A stretch of DNA of 64,000 bases from Heloderma charlesbogerti (Eukaryota > Chordata > Lepidosauria > Squamata > Helodermatidae), in the NCBI GenBank assembly GCA_026122225.1, contig JANEZZ010002360.1, forward strand, positions 1,259,751 to 1,323,750. Direction: 5' to 3'. The notes beneath the pieces are model-generated. The model did not search any database. It was not told where the DNA came from and was given only the letters and a program-made list of their open reading frames with translations. Below, piece by piece: positions 11,052-21,246 of this stretch (its first letter is position 1; the number at the start of each line of letters is the position of its first letter). The position numbers and the translations under genes were made by a program.

Positions 11052-11875
11052 AATATAGGAAGCTGCCTCCAATAATATGGGTTCATCTAACCCAGTATTG
11101 TTGACACTGACTAGTAGTGCATCTCCAGGGTTTCATTGAATAGTAGGGTTGGAAGGGGCCTACAAGGCCATCGTTTCAGGCAGGAGATATTCCAGCTAGG
11201 CATGGCGGAGAATTCCGCCATGGATCTCGATGAGGCCAAATGCCAGCGCATTCCGCCTCCTGAATTCCATGGTGTAACGAAGCCCCCTGCCCCCCCCCCA
11301 CAAAATGGGCCTGGAACGGAGCCTACATTTGTCGGCCGTTCTGGTGCTCCTTGAATGGCGGCCACGTCTGCAGCCACCATTTGCGTCTTTCGAATGGCAG
11401 TGATAGGCTATGTAAATACTTACATAGCCTAGCACGGCTAACGCAGGGAAGCCATTTGCGTCCCTGCTTTAGCCGTGACAGACCACGAAAATATTTATGT
11501 AGCCTATTCCGGGCCGGCGTAGGAATGCAAATGGCATCCCCTACATAGGATGCCATTTGCATCTGCAGCAGCCTGGCAGCGGCTGGAGGCCCCGTTGCAG
11601 GTTGGCCTGGCCGGCGGCTCCGTGGCCTGGCCGCGCAGTGGAGTCAGCTGGGCAGGATTCCAGGGAGGAGGAACAAATCTCCTCCCCCCCCCCGTCGAGG
11701 ATTCCGGGGGGAGGAAAGGATCACCTCCCCCCACCTGCGGAACCCAGCAGAGCCAGGTAAGCGGGGTTTCGTAAACCCTAATTCCAGCCCTACTTGGAGA
11801 TGCCAGGGATTGAACCTGGGACCTCATGCATGTCAATCAGGTGCTGTACTGCTGAATTATTGCCCCAATATGGGT
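11052..11875 (-). mobile_element. tRNA-derived SINE interrupted by a hAT-like MITE
   Basis: Reading the minus strand, a tRNA-like head (A-box like TAGCAGTACAGCAC, B-box like GGTTCAATCC at about 11808-11818) is followed by a body ending AGCTTCCTAT. The copy is split by the transposon 11197-11780 and by a 38-bp CR1 tail piece at about 11138-11175. The paralogous SINE is at 46075-46175. Confidence 0.7.
11197..11780. mobile_element. hAT-like palindromic MITE with perfect 8-bp TSD
   Basis: It begins TAGGCATGGCGGAGAATTCC and ends TTTCGTAAACCCTA. The duplication ATTCCAGC is exact (11189-11196 and 11781-11788). It is inserted in a SINE. The paralogous SINE has the empty site ATTGCAGC at 46092-46099. 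Confidence 0.92.
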
Positions 11876-12037
11876 AAGATCAGATTTAGTTAAAAGAGGT
11901 GGTACGGATTTTAAGTGCAGAGACAAGGGGGAGTCTATGAGAAGTAACACAATGCCCAAGTGGGGGCAGTATACTTCGGAGCCAGGGCCAGAGTAAGATT
12001 TTGTGATGAGATGCCCATCCTCCCGATATGTTCTGTG

Positions 12038-12534
12038 TAGGGATGGGGGAGAATTTGTCCCCTAAACGTCGGGGGGCCGAGTGCCAACGTGTTTGGCCTC
12101 CTGAAGTAGTTTCGGGGAGAAATTCTCCGCACCGCCCCGCACCCCACACCCCCCCCGGGACGGGACTTACCTTTCCCGAATGTCCCTCCCGGCGGCGGGT
12201 CCTGGCGGCGGTTCGTCAGGTCTTCGACAGGGGCAGAGGCATGCCCCTGCCGCCGCCATTCCAATAAAACTAAAAAAAAAAACCCGCCCCCGTGATAGGC
12301 TACATGACGATTAACGTAGCCTATCACGGCTAGATTTGCAAAGTCAGCCGTGATAGGCTACGTTAATCGTCACGTAGCCTATCACGGGGGCATTTTTTTT
12401 TAACTTTTTATTTCGCGGCCGGGCGAGGCGGGAAGCCTCCCCCCCGGCCTGAATTTCGGGGGGAGCAGTGAAGCGCCTCCCCCCCACCGCGAAGCAAGCT
12501 GCGAGACCAGGTAAGTGGCTTTCGTGCACCCCTA
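12038..12534. mobile_element. hAT-like palindromic MITE with 8-bp TSD and empty paralogous site
   Basis: It begins TAGGGATGGGGGAGAATTTG and ends TTTCGTGCACCCCTA. Flanks GTTCTGTG and GTTCTATG match at seven of eight. The intact V2R intron has the unoccupied site at about 48721-48730 (CTGTTATGGGGAGCAA against CTATGGAGCAA). Confidence 0.92.
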
Positions 12535-13522
12535 GTTCTATGGAGCAATACCGGGCTATCATGAAAGGATTCTGGTTCAGGGTCAGCCTCTGCAGTTTGA
12601 TACTTTGAGAGCCCCGAATCTTCCTTAAAAACAAAGGGTTGGAGCACAAGATGGCTCCCCCGCCTTGTCACACATCCCATGCAGCTGTAGAAAGGGTGGG
12701 TGGTCATCCCTTCTGCTGATAAGACCCCGCTGGGCCAATTTAGCCTCTCTGCAAACTGAAAGAACAAAAATATCTCCCAGATCTGACCTTGGCCAAAGAC
12801 CAAGTCTTTGGCCAAGTTAATCCATCACAGAGGACAAAGCTTTTACTGTACTTCCATCCTAGCTCAATGCATTTATAACCCAGGTGGGCTTTCCTTTGAA
12901 GACAGCTGAGAGAGTTCTGGTGGCCCCGTAGGTGATAAATGGGGCAGGCCAGAGAGACAGCACCTCACCTGTTTTAAAAGTGCTTCGTTGGCACACACTC
13001 AGCTTCAAGCTGTAAATTAAAGTGCTGATACCTTTGAAGCCCTTTACAGTCTAGGCTCAGGGTAGCAAAACTTAAGGCTGTGCACAGCCCACCCAACCTA
13101 ATACAGATGTTGCCTCAACCTCCCCTGAAGCCAGGTTGACCCACTTCAGGCTCACGAGCTGACGCAACATCTAGAGATTGGAAGTGGGGGGTAACTGCCA
13201 CTGAACATAACACCCTGACACACACTGTTTCGTCCACCACCACAGACCCCCCACTCCTTACCTCGATCTGTTGGGAGTGCCTACACATCTCAGCCTCTGT
13301 AATGGAATTGCCTTTAAAAAAATAAAAATAAAAATGGTGACTCCTCTTACTGGAAGAAGTGACACCATTTTGAAAGAAAATGGTGCCTCCCTCCAAGATA
13401 GCGATGGTTGCGGGCAATCCCCAGGAGACGAGGTAAGAGCGGGAGCCTGTCCAGATAGGCGCAAAGCATCCCCAAAACACCTCAGAGTCATCTAACCCAT
13501 ATTGGAGTGTTTCAGATTGATC
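12535..13522. repeat. Paralogous intron 4 block (pseudogene side)
   Basis: It aligns with 48730-48977 and 50090-50790. No exon was found. Confidence 0.75.
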
Positions 13523-14682
13523 TAGGGATGGACTAAAGGGACTTACCTCGTCCCACAGCTTGCTTTGCGGTGGGGGGGAGGCGCTTCGCTTCTCCCCCGA
13601 AGTTCAGGTGAGGGGGGGGAGGCGCCCCGCCTCACCCGGCCGAAATTCAGGCCGGGGGGGAGGCTCCCCATCCCTCACCAGCAAAATTCAGGCCGGGTAG
13701 GAGCGCCCCGTCTACCTGGCCGTGAAAAAAAAAGTAAAAAAATAACAACACACACACACACCCGTGATAGGCTATGTAACGATTTACATAGCCTATCACG
13801 GCTAGATTTCCAAAGTCAGCCGTGATAGGCTATGTAAATCGTCACGTAGCCTATCACGGGTGACTTTGAAAAAAAAAAAAAAGCGTACGCAAATGGCGGC
13901 TTCCATGGGGACCGCCATTTGAGTTCCTTATTTTGGCACGTCTAGTCTACGTAAAGATTTACGTAGAGTATGGTGAAAATAAGGGCAATGCAAATAGCGT
14001 TCCCTTATTTTCGCCGTAGTCTACGTAAATCTTTAAAGTCCCAGTCCAGGCCTTAACCCCTTTCTTTCCCTCCTCGTCTGTTTCTGGCAGTTCTTCAATG
14101 CATTTATAACCCAGGACTGTCACCCCCACCAGTCATCAGGAAACAGCTTGCCTTGGTCCTCATCTGTCTACCGTCTGCTAGCGTTGCCCTTATTTTCGCC
14201 GTAGTCTATGTAAATCTTTACGTAGACTACCCGTGCCCTAATAAGGAACACAAATGGCGGCGCCCACAGGCGCCGCCATTTGCGTACATGCTTTTTTTTT
14301 CTTTTCAAAGTCACCCGTGATAGGCTATGTGACGATTTACGTAGCCTATCATGGCTGACTTTGGAAATCTAGCTGTGATAGGCTACGTAAATCGTTACGT
14401 AGCCTATCACGGGTGTGTGTGTTGTTGTTTTTTTACATTTTTTTTTTTTTTTGCAATGGTGGTGGCGGCAGCCGGTCGGGAGACCGGCCGCCACCCCCGC
14501 CCCCGATGAACCGCCGCCGAACCGCCACCGGGACCCACCGCCGAGAGGGACATTTGCCGAAGGCAAGTCCCATACCGGGGGGGTGGGGGGCTGGCGGAGA
14601 ATTTCCCCAACACTTTCGGGGGGCTGAATGCATTGGCGCTCCACCTCCCGAAGATTCGGGGAGAAATTCTCCACCAACCCTA
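13523..14682. mobile_element. Long hAT-like palindromic MITE with non-palindromic core
   Basis: It begins TAGGGATGGACTAAAGGGAC and ends GAGAAATTCTCCACCAACCCTA. Flanks GATTGATC and AATCCTGA do not match each other well, but the paralogous intron has GATCCTGA at 50791-50798. The usual symmetric hairpins surround a unique core of about 140 bases at 14036-14178. Part of that core is also in the truncated copy ending near 19465. Confidence 0.85.
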
Positions 14683-15388
14683 AATCCTGACCCATTCCAG
14701 AACTTCATCACTTCAGTTCGAATCACCCCGATCCATTAGGGATTAAGGATTTGGACTGAAGTGGTGCAAAGCCCTAGCAAAAATGATGTCATTCACAGGA
14801 GGCTTGGATATGCTCTCTTTCAGCATCTGATGAGGCCTCCTCCAATGGCCCAACCATCAGAGTTCGGCTGGTGACAATTGGCTGGAAGGCATTTCGTATT
14901 GTGGCATCGTCCCTGGAAATTTTGTTTTCCTGTGAGTCTCAAGCAGGAACAGGAAGTCCTTTCTGTTTCAAGGGGCTTTTTTTGTCATTGGAATGGGATT
15001 TCTAATCAGGACCCGCTGGAACTCTAAAAGAGTTATCCAAGGTGCTGAACATATTTGAGGGATATAAATCCACCATATAAACCCCTCAGTGTCTCTAAAT
15101 CCACCACGGACCCCCCTTCTTCAAAAGCCTTTCCTTTCCCTGCTGTGTCATGAGGCCTCCGATACTTCCTTTTCCTCCTGCCCTGCCACTGAAGATCATA
15201 AAGGGGAAGAGGAGAAGGCTTTTTCAGAGGTGGTGCTATCCTCCCTTGAAAAGCTCATCTCCCTCCCCCTATTGTTCACTGTGATTGGCCTCCACCACCA
15301 CCTGTCCTGTCTAAATTGTATGACTCTTTTCCATAGGCACAAATATCCATAATATTGTTTCCTTGATGCTCCTTCTCTTTGCTGCTAG
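14683..15388. repeat. Paralogous intron 4 block (pseudogene side)
   Basis: It aligns with 50791-52154 of the intact gene apart from copy-specific insertions. Confidence 0.75.
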
Positions 15389-15515
15389 ACCATGCCTCAT
15401 TCCAGGTGCACTGAGAGCTGTCTCCCTGGATACGCCAAGGAGGTCCAGGAAGGAGAGCTACCATGCTGGCTTGCTTGCACTCCATGCACGGAAGGAACCA
15501 TCTCCATTCAAGATG
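15389..15515 (+). pseudogene. V2R pseudogene exon 5
   Basis: This 127-nt exon follows TTGCTGCTAG and encodes [17 protein letters not shown] and [15 protein letters not shown] family Cys of the CC pair is replaced by Trp (PCWLAC against PCCYAC). The donor GTAGGC is intact. Confidence 0.88.
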
Positions 15516-16857
15516 GTAGGCAACATCAACACCCAAAAGTCTCCACAACCCTATTTTGATTCTCTCTTCTTTTCTTTTAAAACCCTTGAGCAAAACTTTC
15601 CATGAGTAGGTAGGAGAAGAAGGCTTTATGAATGACTGTTGCTCCTCTTTGAAAATATCATGGGAATTCCTTGGAATTAGACAGCCTGATGAAGCAACGG
15701 GAGTGTTGGATTTGAAGAGACCTGAGTTCAAATCCATGCTCAGAGATGGGGCTTGTGGTCATGGGCCATTCACTACTGCTCAGTCTAAAATACCTCACAG
15801 TGCTATGATTTATTCACCCAGCCATTCTGGTGTACAGCATGGTTTTAATGATGTCTTGATGGATTTCACTGAATGCTTATTTTATTTGTTATTAGTTGCT
15901 CTTCTTCTACAACATTTTGTTATTCTGGTTCATATATCACTGTGATACTTGTTCTGATATGCAAGGTCAAAAGCATTTAATTTTTACATTAAATATTCAT
16001 ACATCTTTGGAAGAGATGGTAAAGACTTTTTTGAACTCTGCCGCTGCTTGGCTTCAGTATTCTTAATCTCCACCATTAATCCCATCAATTGAATGGAAAG
16101 AAATGACTGTGGGAGTCAGTCTTTAGGGTGCAAGGCAGGGCGGATGCTTAGTGCACACTTTTCCTGGTATTAATCATGCCCCCCACAAAGAACCCCTCTG
16201 CTTTATGCGTAATTGGGACGGGGCCATATGTACAGATATGGTGGGCCTTTCTCCATTACATGCAGAGAATTGTCTGCACTTTGCTGTGATCCTGTGGAAG
16301 GCAAACAGGAGATGTCTGGAAGAAAAGGGGATGTGAGAATGGCACAACCCCTATGTTCTGGATATCAGAGCAGTAGAACCTTGGTAAGAACATAGGAAGA
16401 CTTCATGAAATTTTCCTTCTCTGGATTTGAAACCTAACCAGGAGTCACTGGAGTGCCATCTTGACGTGGAAAGATGGTGCATAATTTGAGCAAAGAAATA
16501 CATAAAAAGCCACTCCACTACCATGGAGCTTAACATGCCTTACAGGATTATTATGAAGATAAAAATAGGATACCCAAACAGATGCTCCCTTATCCTGAAC
16601 AACATTTGGATAAATACAGTCGCTTCTCCATATTTAAATGAGGTAGGAAGGTGTCTTTATTCCATATCAACACATCAATCTATCTAGCCCACTCTTCTCT
16701 ATTCTTCTGTGACTGACCAAGAGCCTGTAATGTCCCAAACAGACAGTTTTTCTGGCCCTGCTACTAAGGTCCTCCTTTGGTGATGTGGCCACAGATGGCA
16801 ACTTCATCAAACTTGAATTGATGTAAATCCTGCTGAAGTCACTCTCCTCCTTCTTAG
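15516..16857. other. Intron 5 of V2R pseudogene
   Basis: Parts align with 52282-52514 and 53956-54399. Between 15840 and 16490 no match or gene is recognised. Confidence 0.6.
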
Positions 16858-17306
16858 ATGCAGACCATGCTCCAAGTGTCCGGAAGATCAGCATCCAAAC
16901 AAGGACAGAGATCAATGTGTCCCTAAGGATATAACCTTCCTCACATATGAACAACCTTTGGGGATTGTCCTGACTTCCTTTGATCTATTCTTGTCCTTAT
17001 CCACGGGCTTTGTATTAGGAATTTTCATTAAATACCAAGAAACTCCAATAATCAAGGCCAACAACCGAGACCTCTCCTACATTCTCCTCATCTTCATCAT
17101 GATTTCATTCTTGTCCTCTTTCCTGTTCATTGGTCGGCCAAGGAAAGTGACTTGCCTTCTCCAACAAATGGCCTTCAGCATCATCTTCTCAGTTGCTGTT
17201 TCTTCGGTGTTGTCCAAAACCATCACAGTGGGCTTGGCTTTCCTGGCCACAAAACCAAGGAACCAAGTGAAGGGATGGCTGGGGAAGCGTCTTGCAAACT
17301 TCACTG
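16858..17306 (+). pseudogene. V2R pseudogene exon 6, frameshifted and truncated by transposon
   Basis: It aligns with 54400-54848. The region after GCAGACCAT is one base shorter than in the intact copy (14 nt against 15 before AAGTGT), which shifts the frame. The helix-coding frame reopens at 16958 ([40 protein letters not shown]). At 17307 the coding sequence stops at TAGGGATGTACGAA, the terminus of a foldback transposon. The second half of the exon is not found downstream. Confidence 0.9.
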
Positions 17307-18512
17307 TAGGGATGTACGAATTGTGTACCTTCCGTGCCGCTTGACTTCCGCAGTTTGCGGCCAGTGCTCCGTACCATCGTTTGCAAGCCCCTGGAATTCT
17401 CCTCTTTTTTTTCCGCTCCAAGAATTACAAAGATAAATCCATACCGACAGCCGTAATTCTGCATAACTTCCGTAGGAAAGGCTATATTTCATAGATATTT
17501 ATGTATTTTTCCCCCTGCCCTGAGACGTGCAGTCATTACTTTCAGCCAAAACACTTCCTCCTTCTTGGGGCTTCCGAAAACAAGGCTGCCCTAGGTGTGC
17601 CTGAGTGATGCACTCTTTGTTTAAAGCAACACCGTTTGAAACAAAGAAAAAACCTTGTAAAATGACCATGCCGGTCTGGAGCCCTGCACGAGTATTATTC
17701 CCCCTGCTAGGCTTTCTATTTCCACATCCAGCCTTGTTGGTGACATTGTGAGGCTAAAATGGAGAGGAGAACCAACTCTATGCATGTCTACTCAGAAGTA
17801 AGTCTTATTGAATTCAATGTGAGTTACTCCTACACATGTCAGCACCCCACATGCCCCCAGCTCACCTTTGTATTTCCACATCCAGCTCATTAGCAAACCT
17901 GTTAATTATCTCACTGGGTGACTTTGGGCTGGACTCTACCACTACATCATACTTCTGTTATATGAAACTCTTGAAGAAAAAGAGACAGTATAATGGAAAG
18001 TTCTTTCTGAAGGAGTCACACTTGTACAAATGCAGCATGAAGGGAAAGATCAGCAACCTTCTCTTTGTTTGAATAAAAAGCTCACTCTGCACATGCTCAG
18101 GGAATGGACAAAAAGAGGAATAAACATATCAGAGAATATGAAGAACTATATTCTTCCATTATGTGTGTGTGTGTGTGTGTATAATCTCCCTCCCTCTAGC
18201 TGTTCCCTGGGACCCCCCCCCCCACATTCACCCAAGGGCCTTCTGAGATAACTAACAGGAGGTTTGATCATGAGCTGGATGTGGAAATACAAAGCCGAGC
18301 TGGGGGCAAGTGGGGTGCTGACATGTGTAGGAGTAAGTTGCATTGAACTCAGTAAGACTTACTTCTGAGTAGACATGCACAGATTTGGTTGGTTCTCCTC
18401 TCCATTTTAGCCTCACAACGTCAACAACAAGGCTGGATGTGGAAATAGAAAGCCTAGCAGGGGGAATAATACTCGTGCAGGGCTCCATACCAGCATGTTC
18501 ATTTTAAAAGCT

Positions 18513-18587
<75 letters not shown>

Positions 18588-18638
18588 TTCTGTCTTTCCT
18601 TCCTTCCTTCCTTCCTTCCTTCCTTCCTTCCTTCCTTC

Positions 18639-18669
<31 letters not shown>

Positions 18670-18890
18670 TCAAACAGCATTGCTTTAAACCAAGAGTGCA
18701 TCGCTCAGGCATACCTAGGGCAGCCTTGTTTTGGGAAGCCCCAAGGAGGAGGAATTGTTTTGGCTGAAAGTAAACGAAGACAGAGGATTTCAATTGAAAA
18801 AGAACACCCACAAACAAGGCGGTGAGAACAATTCTTTTTTTTTAAATGTATGTATTTATTATCAGAATATACTACCTTGCATTTTTATTT
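17307..18890. mobile_element. Foldback hAT-like transposon with long inverted arms
   Basis: It begins TAGGGATGTACGAATTGTGT inside V2R exon 6. The arm at about 17530-17920 recurs inverted at about 18255-18775 (for example CAGCCTTGTT against AACAAGGCTG, and GAGTGATGCACTC against GAGTGCATCGCTC). The loop contains (TG)n at about 18164-18180. The right arm has a long pyrimidine microsatellite. The right terminus is replaced by the next element. A related copy starts at 58029. Confidence 0.8.
18515..18671. repeat. (TTTC)n(TGTC)n(TTCC)n compound microsatellite
   Basis: A polypyrimidine tract of about 157 bases in the right arm of the foldback element. The open frames it gives on both strands are artefacts. 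Confidence 0.95.
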
Positions 18891-19465
18891 TAGGGATGGA
18901 CGAAAGTCCCTTACCTCGTCCCACAGCTTTTCTCGGGGTGGGGGGGAGGTGCTTTGTTTCTCCCCCTGAAAATTCTTGGCGGGTGGGGAGGCGCCCCGTC
19001 CATCCCCGTCGAAATTCAGTCCGGGGGGGAGGCGCCCCATCCCTCGCCGCCAAAATAGTGGCTGGGGGGGAGCGCCCTGTCTCCCCGGTCGCGAAATAAA
19101 AAAGTTATGGAAAAAAACAAACAAACCCGTGATAGGCTACGTAACGATTTACATAGCCTATCACGGCTAGATTTTCAAAGTCAGCCGTTATAGGCTACGT
19201 AAATCGTTATGTAGCCTATCACGGGTGACTTTGAAAAGAAAAAAAAACGCGTACGCAAATGGCGGCGCCTATGGGCGCCGCCATTTGCGTTCCTTATTAG
19301 GGCACGGGTAGTCTACGTAAAGATTTACATAGACTACGGCGAAAATAAGGGCAACGCTAGCAGACGGTAGCTGAAGAACTGCCAGAAACAGACGAGGAGG
19401 GAAAGAAAGGGGTTAAGGCCTGGACTGGGACAGGCGCCTCCTCCGGAAGGCAATGCTCCCGGCAT
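18891..19465. mobile_element. hAT-like palindromic MITE, right part missing
   Basis: It begins TAGGGATGGACGAAAGTCCC after TTTTATTT. It contains the GTGATAGGCTACG hairpins (about 19127-19224), AAATGGCGGC (19256-19288) and the TAGTCTACG hairpin (about 19308-19338). It then runs into the same unique core as the 13523-14682 element and stops there. Confidence 0.75.
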
Positions 19466-19472
19466 TAGGGAG

Positions 19473-20118
19473 TAGGGATGTACGAATCCCTTACCTTGCT
19501 CCGCTGAGGGTCATCCGCGGTGGGCGGGAGGTGCTCTGTCCCTCCCCCTGGAATCCTCAATGGGGGGGGAGGTACTCCGTCCCTCCCCCCGGAATCCTGC
19601 CCGGCCAGCTGCCCAGTGGACATCCGGCCACTGGGCAGCCCTGCAGGGACGCAAATGGCGGCTGTCATAGCCGCCGCCATTTGCGTCCCTGTATTGAGCC
19701 GTGATAGGCTACGTAAATATTTACGTAGCTGATCACGGCAGGGGGAAAAAACCCAGCGTACACAAATGGCAGTAGCCGCCGCCATTTGCATACACTGGGG
19801 TTCCCCCCCCCCGTAAATGGTGTCCCTGCGTTAGCCGTGATAGGCTACGTAAGTATTTACGTAGCCTATCACGGCTTGAAGATGAGGAAGCGAATGGCGG
19901 CCGCAGGATGGCCGCCATTCGCAAAGCAGCACGGATGGGAGCAGGTAAGTGCTCCATTTCACGCGCCTTTCGTGGGGTGGGGGCAGTGGGGACTTCGTCC
20001 CACGTGCCTTTCATGGGGTGAGGGGGCAGGGGCTTCGTTCTGCAATGGATTTTGGGGGTCCTAATGCACTGGCATTCAGCCTCACCGAGATCCGTCGCGG
20101 AATTCTCTGACATCCCTA
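19473..20118. mobile_element. hAT-like palindromic MITE with 8-bp TSD
   Basis: It begins TAGGGATGTACGAATCCCTT and ends TTCTCTGACATCCCTA. Flanks TTAGGGAG (19465-19472) and GTAGGGAG (20119-20126) match at seven of eight. It has GTGATAGGCTACGTAA hairpins at about 19702-19738 and 19837-19873. Confidence 0.9.
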
Positions 20119-21246
20119 GTAGGGAGATGCAAACTCCACCTGCTGAAGCCCCCAAGAAATCTGAGGATTATGCTTAGACAGCCAGGAAACACCCAGCATG
20201 ATTGGGTATAGGGGAACCTTGGCTAAGTGAAACTGAATCTGCTCAACGTGGGACTGGGCGCGCAGAGTGAGTGGAATCGTAATACGGGTCATTGCGCCCG
20301 AAGAGAGAGGACGCCCATCGATGGTCTCCACTGCCAAAGGGGCAGGAAGGGGCAGGGTAGGAATCTTGTGGAAGAGAGCGAACGCTTCATCCATGAAACT
20401 GGCCCTAGCTCCAGAGTCCACTAAAGCCAGGGCTTCCACCCCACCCCACTGGGAGGAGTGTAGGTGAACTGGCAATAGCAGATGGGAGGGTGGGGGGGTT
20501 GCAGAAGGCACCCACCCAGTGGGGAACCGACCCCCACACTGGAGGCCCCCAACAGACCTGGGGGGCAGTCTAGTCAGGCCTGGGGACGACGAGGAGGAGA
20601 ACGAGGAGGAAGGAGAGGAGGGGGAGGCAGAGGAGCTGCAAATCTAACGCGACAGGTCTTGGTGAAATGGCCCAGTTTTCCAGACCAAAAGCAGTGGCGC
20701 TCAGCTTGCCAGCGCTCAAGCTCCTCTGGTGGCAGCAGGGCTTGGGTACCCCCCAACTGCATCGGGGTCTCCTCCACCCCCACCACAGGGGCGGGGGGTG
20801 GGGGAGGAGGCAGGAAACGTGGGAGAATGGGAGGAGGGAAATCTCAGCCCCCAGCGCCCCGCCGGGTCAGCCAGCACCCCTCTAGCTGACTATCTATCTG
20901 GAGGCAGGTCTGGATGAGGTCTTCCAAAGTCAGCGGGCTGGGTGTGCAAGCCAACCCGTTCAAGATCTCGTCATTTAAACCATCCAAAAACTGTGTCACC
21001 AGCGCAGCATCATTCCACTGTAAATCCTGCATCAGCAAGCGAAAAGTTGTTGCATAGCTGGAAACTGAGTCCTTGCCCTGCCTGAGGAGGTGAATCTCCC
21101 GAGAAACCATCTGCATGTGCAGGGTGTCATCGAAAAAATGGGCCATCGCTGTCATTAAAACCTTGATATTCTCCGAGCAGGGATCGTTAGCGAGAAGGAG
21201 TCCCGAAGCCCATTTAGCGGCCACGCCAGAAAGTAGGTTAATTATT
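20119..21246 (-). pseudogene. Ty3/gypsy (chromovirus-type) gag and protease fragment
   Basis: On the minus strand a gag capsid-like frame (21257-20844: GVAAKWASGLLL, FLDGLNDEILNGLA) is followed by a zinc-knuckle-like CFWSGKLGHFTKTC (about 20640-20680; its second Cys is Ser). A retroviral-type aspartyl protease with ALVDSGARASFMD (20511-20119) comes next. Frames are broken. It ends at the transposon at 20118. No reverse transcriptase follows. It lies head to head with the pol fragment beginning at about 21247. Confidence 0.85.

Larger units (their letters stand above)
7001..17306 (+). pseudogene. V2R pseudogene (upstream tandem copy)
   Basis: Four pieces align in order with the intact downstream gene: an exon 3 stub (7001-7034), exon 4 (10658-10885), exon 5 (15389-15515) and the first half of exon 6 (16858-17306). 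Exons 1, 2 and nearly all of exon 3 are missing. The exon 3 stub abuts the truncated end of a palindromic transposon at about 6999. Exon 6 has a one-base deletion near its start and is cut by a foldback transposon at 17307, so helices 4-7 are lost. Introns are alignable with those of the gene at 26483-55301. It is not expected to make a receptor. Confidence 0.9.

Noticed and set aside
11800..11870. tRNA gene on the minus strand
   Set aside because: A- and B-box-like sequences are present, but no cloverleaf or anticodon arm can be drawn and a SINE body follows.
14413..14739. Long GC-rich frames in transposon ends, rich in Pro/Arg/Gly
   Set aside because: They occur on both strands of all copies because of low-complexity GC sequence, and show no conserved domain.
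18495..18767. Open frames across the polypyrimidine repeat
   Set aside because: These are simple-repeat translation artefacts (Ser/Phe/Leu or Lys/Glu/Arg runs).
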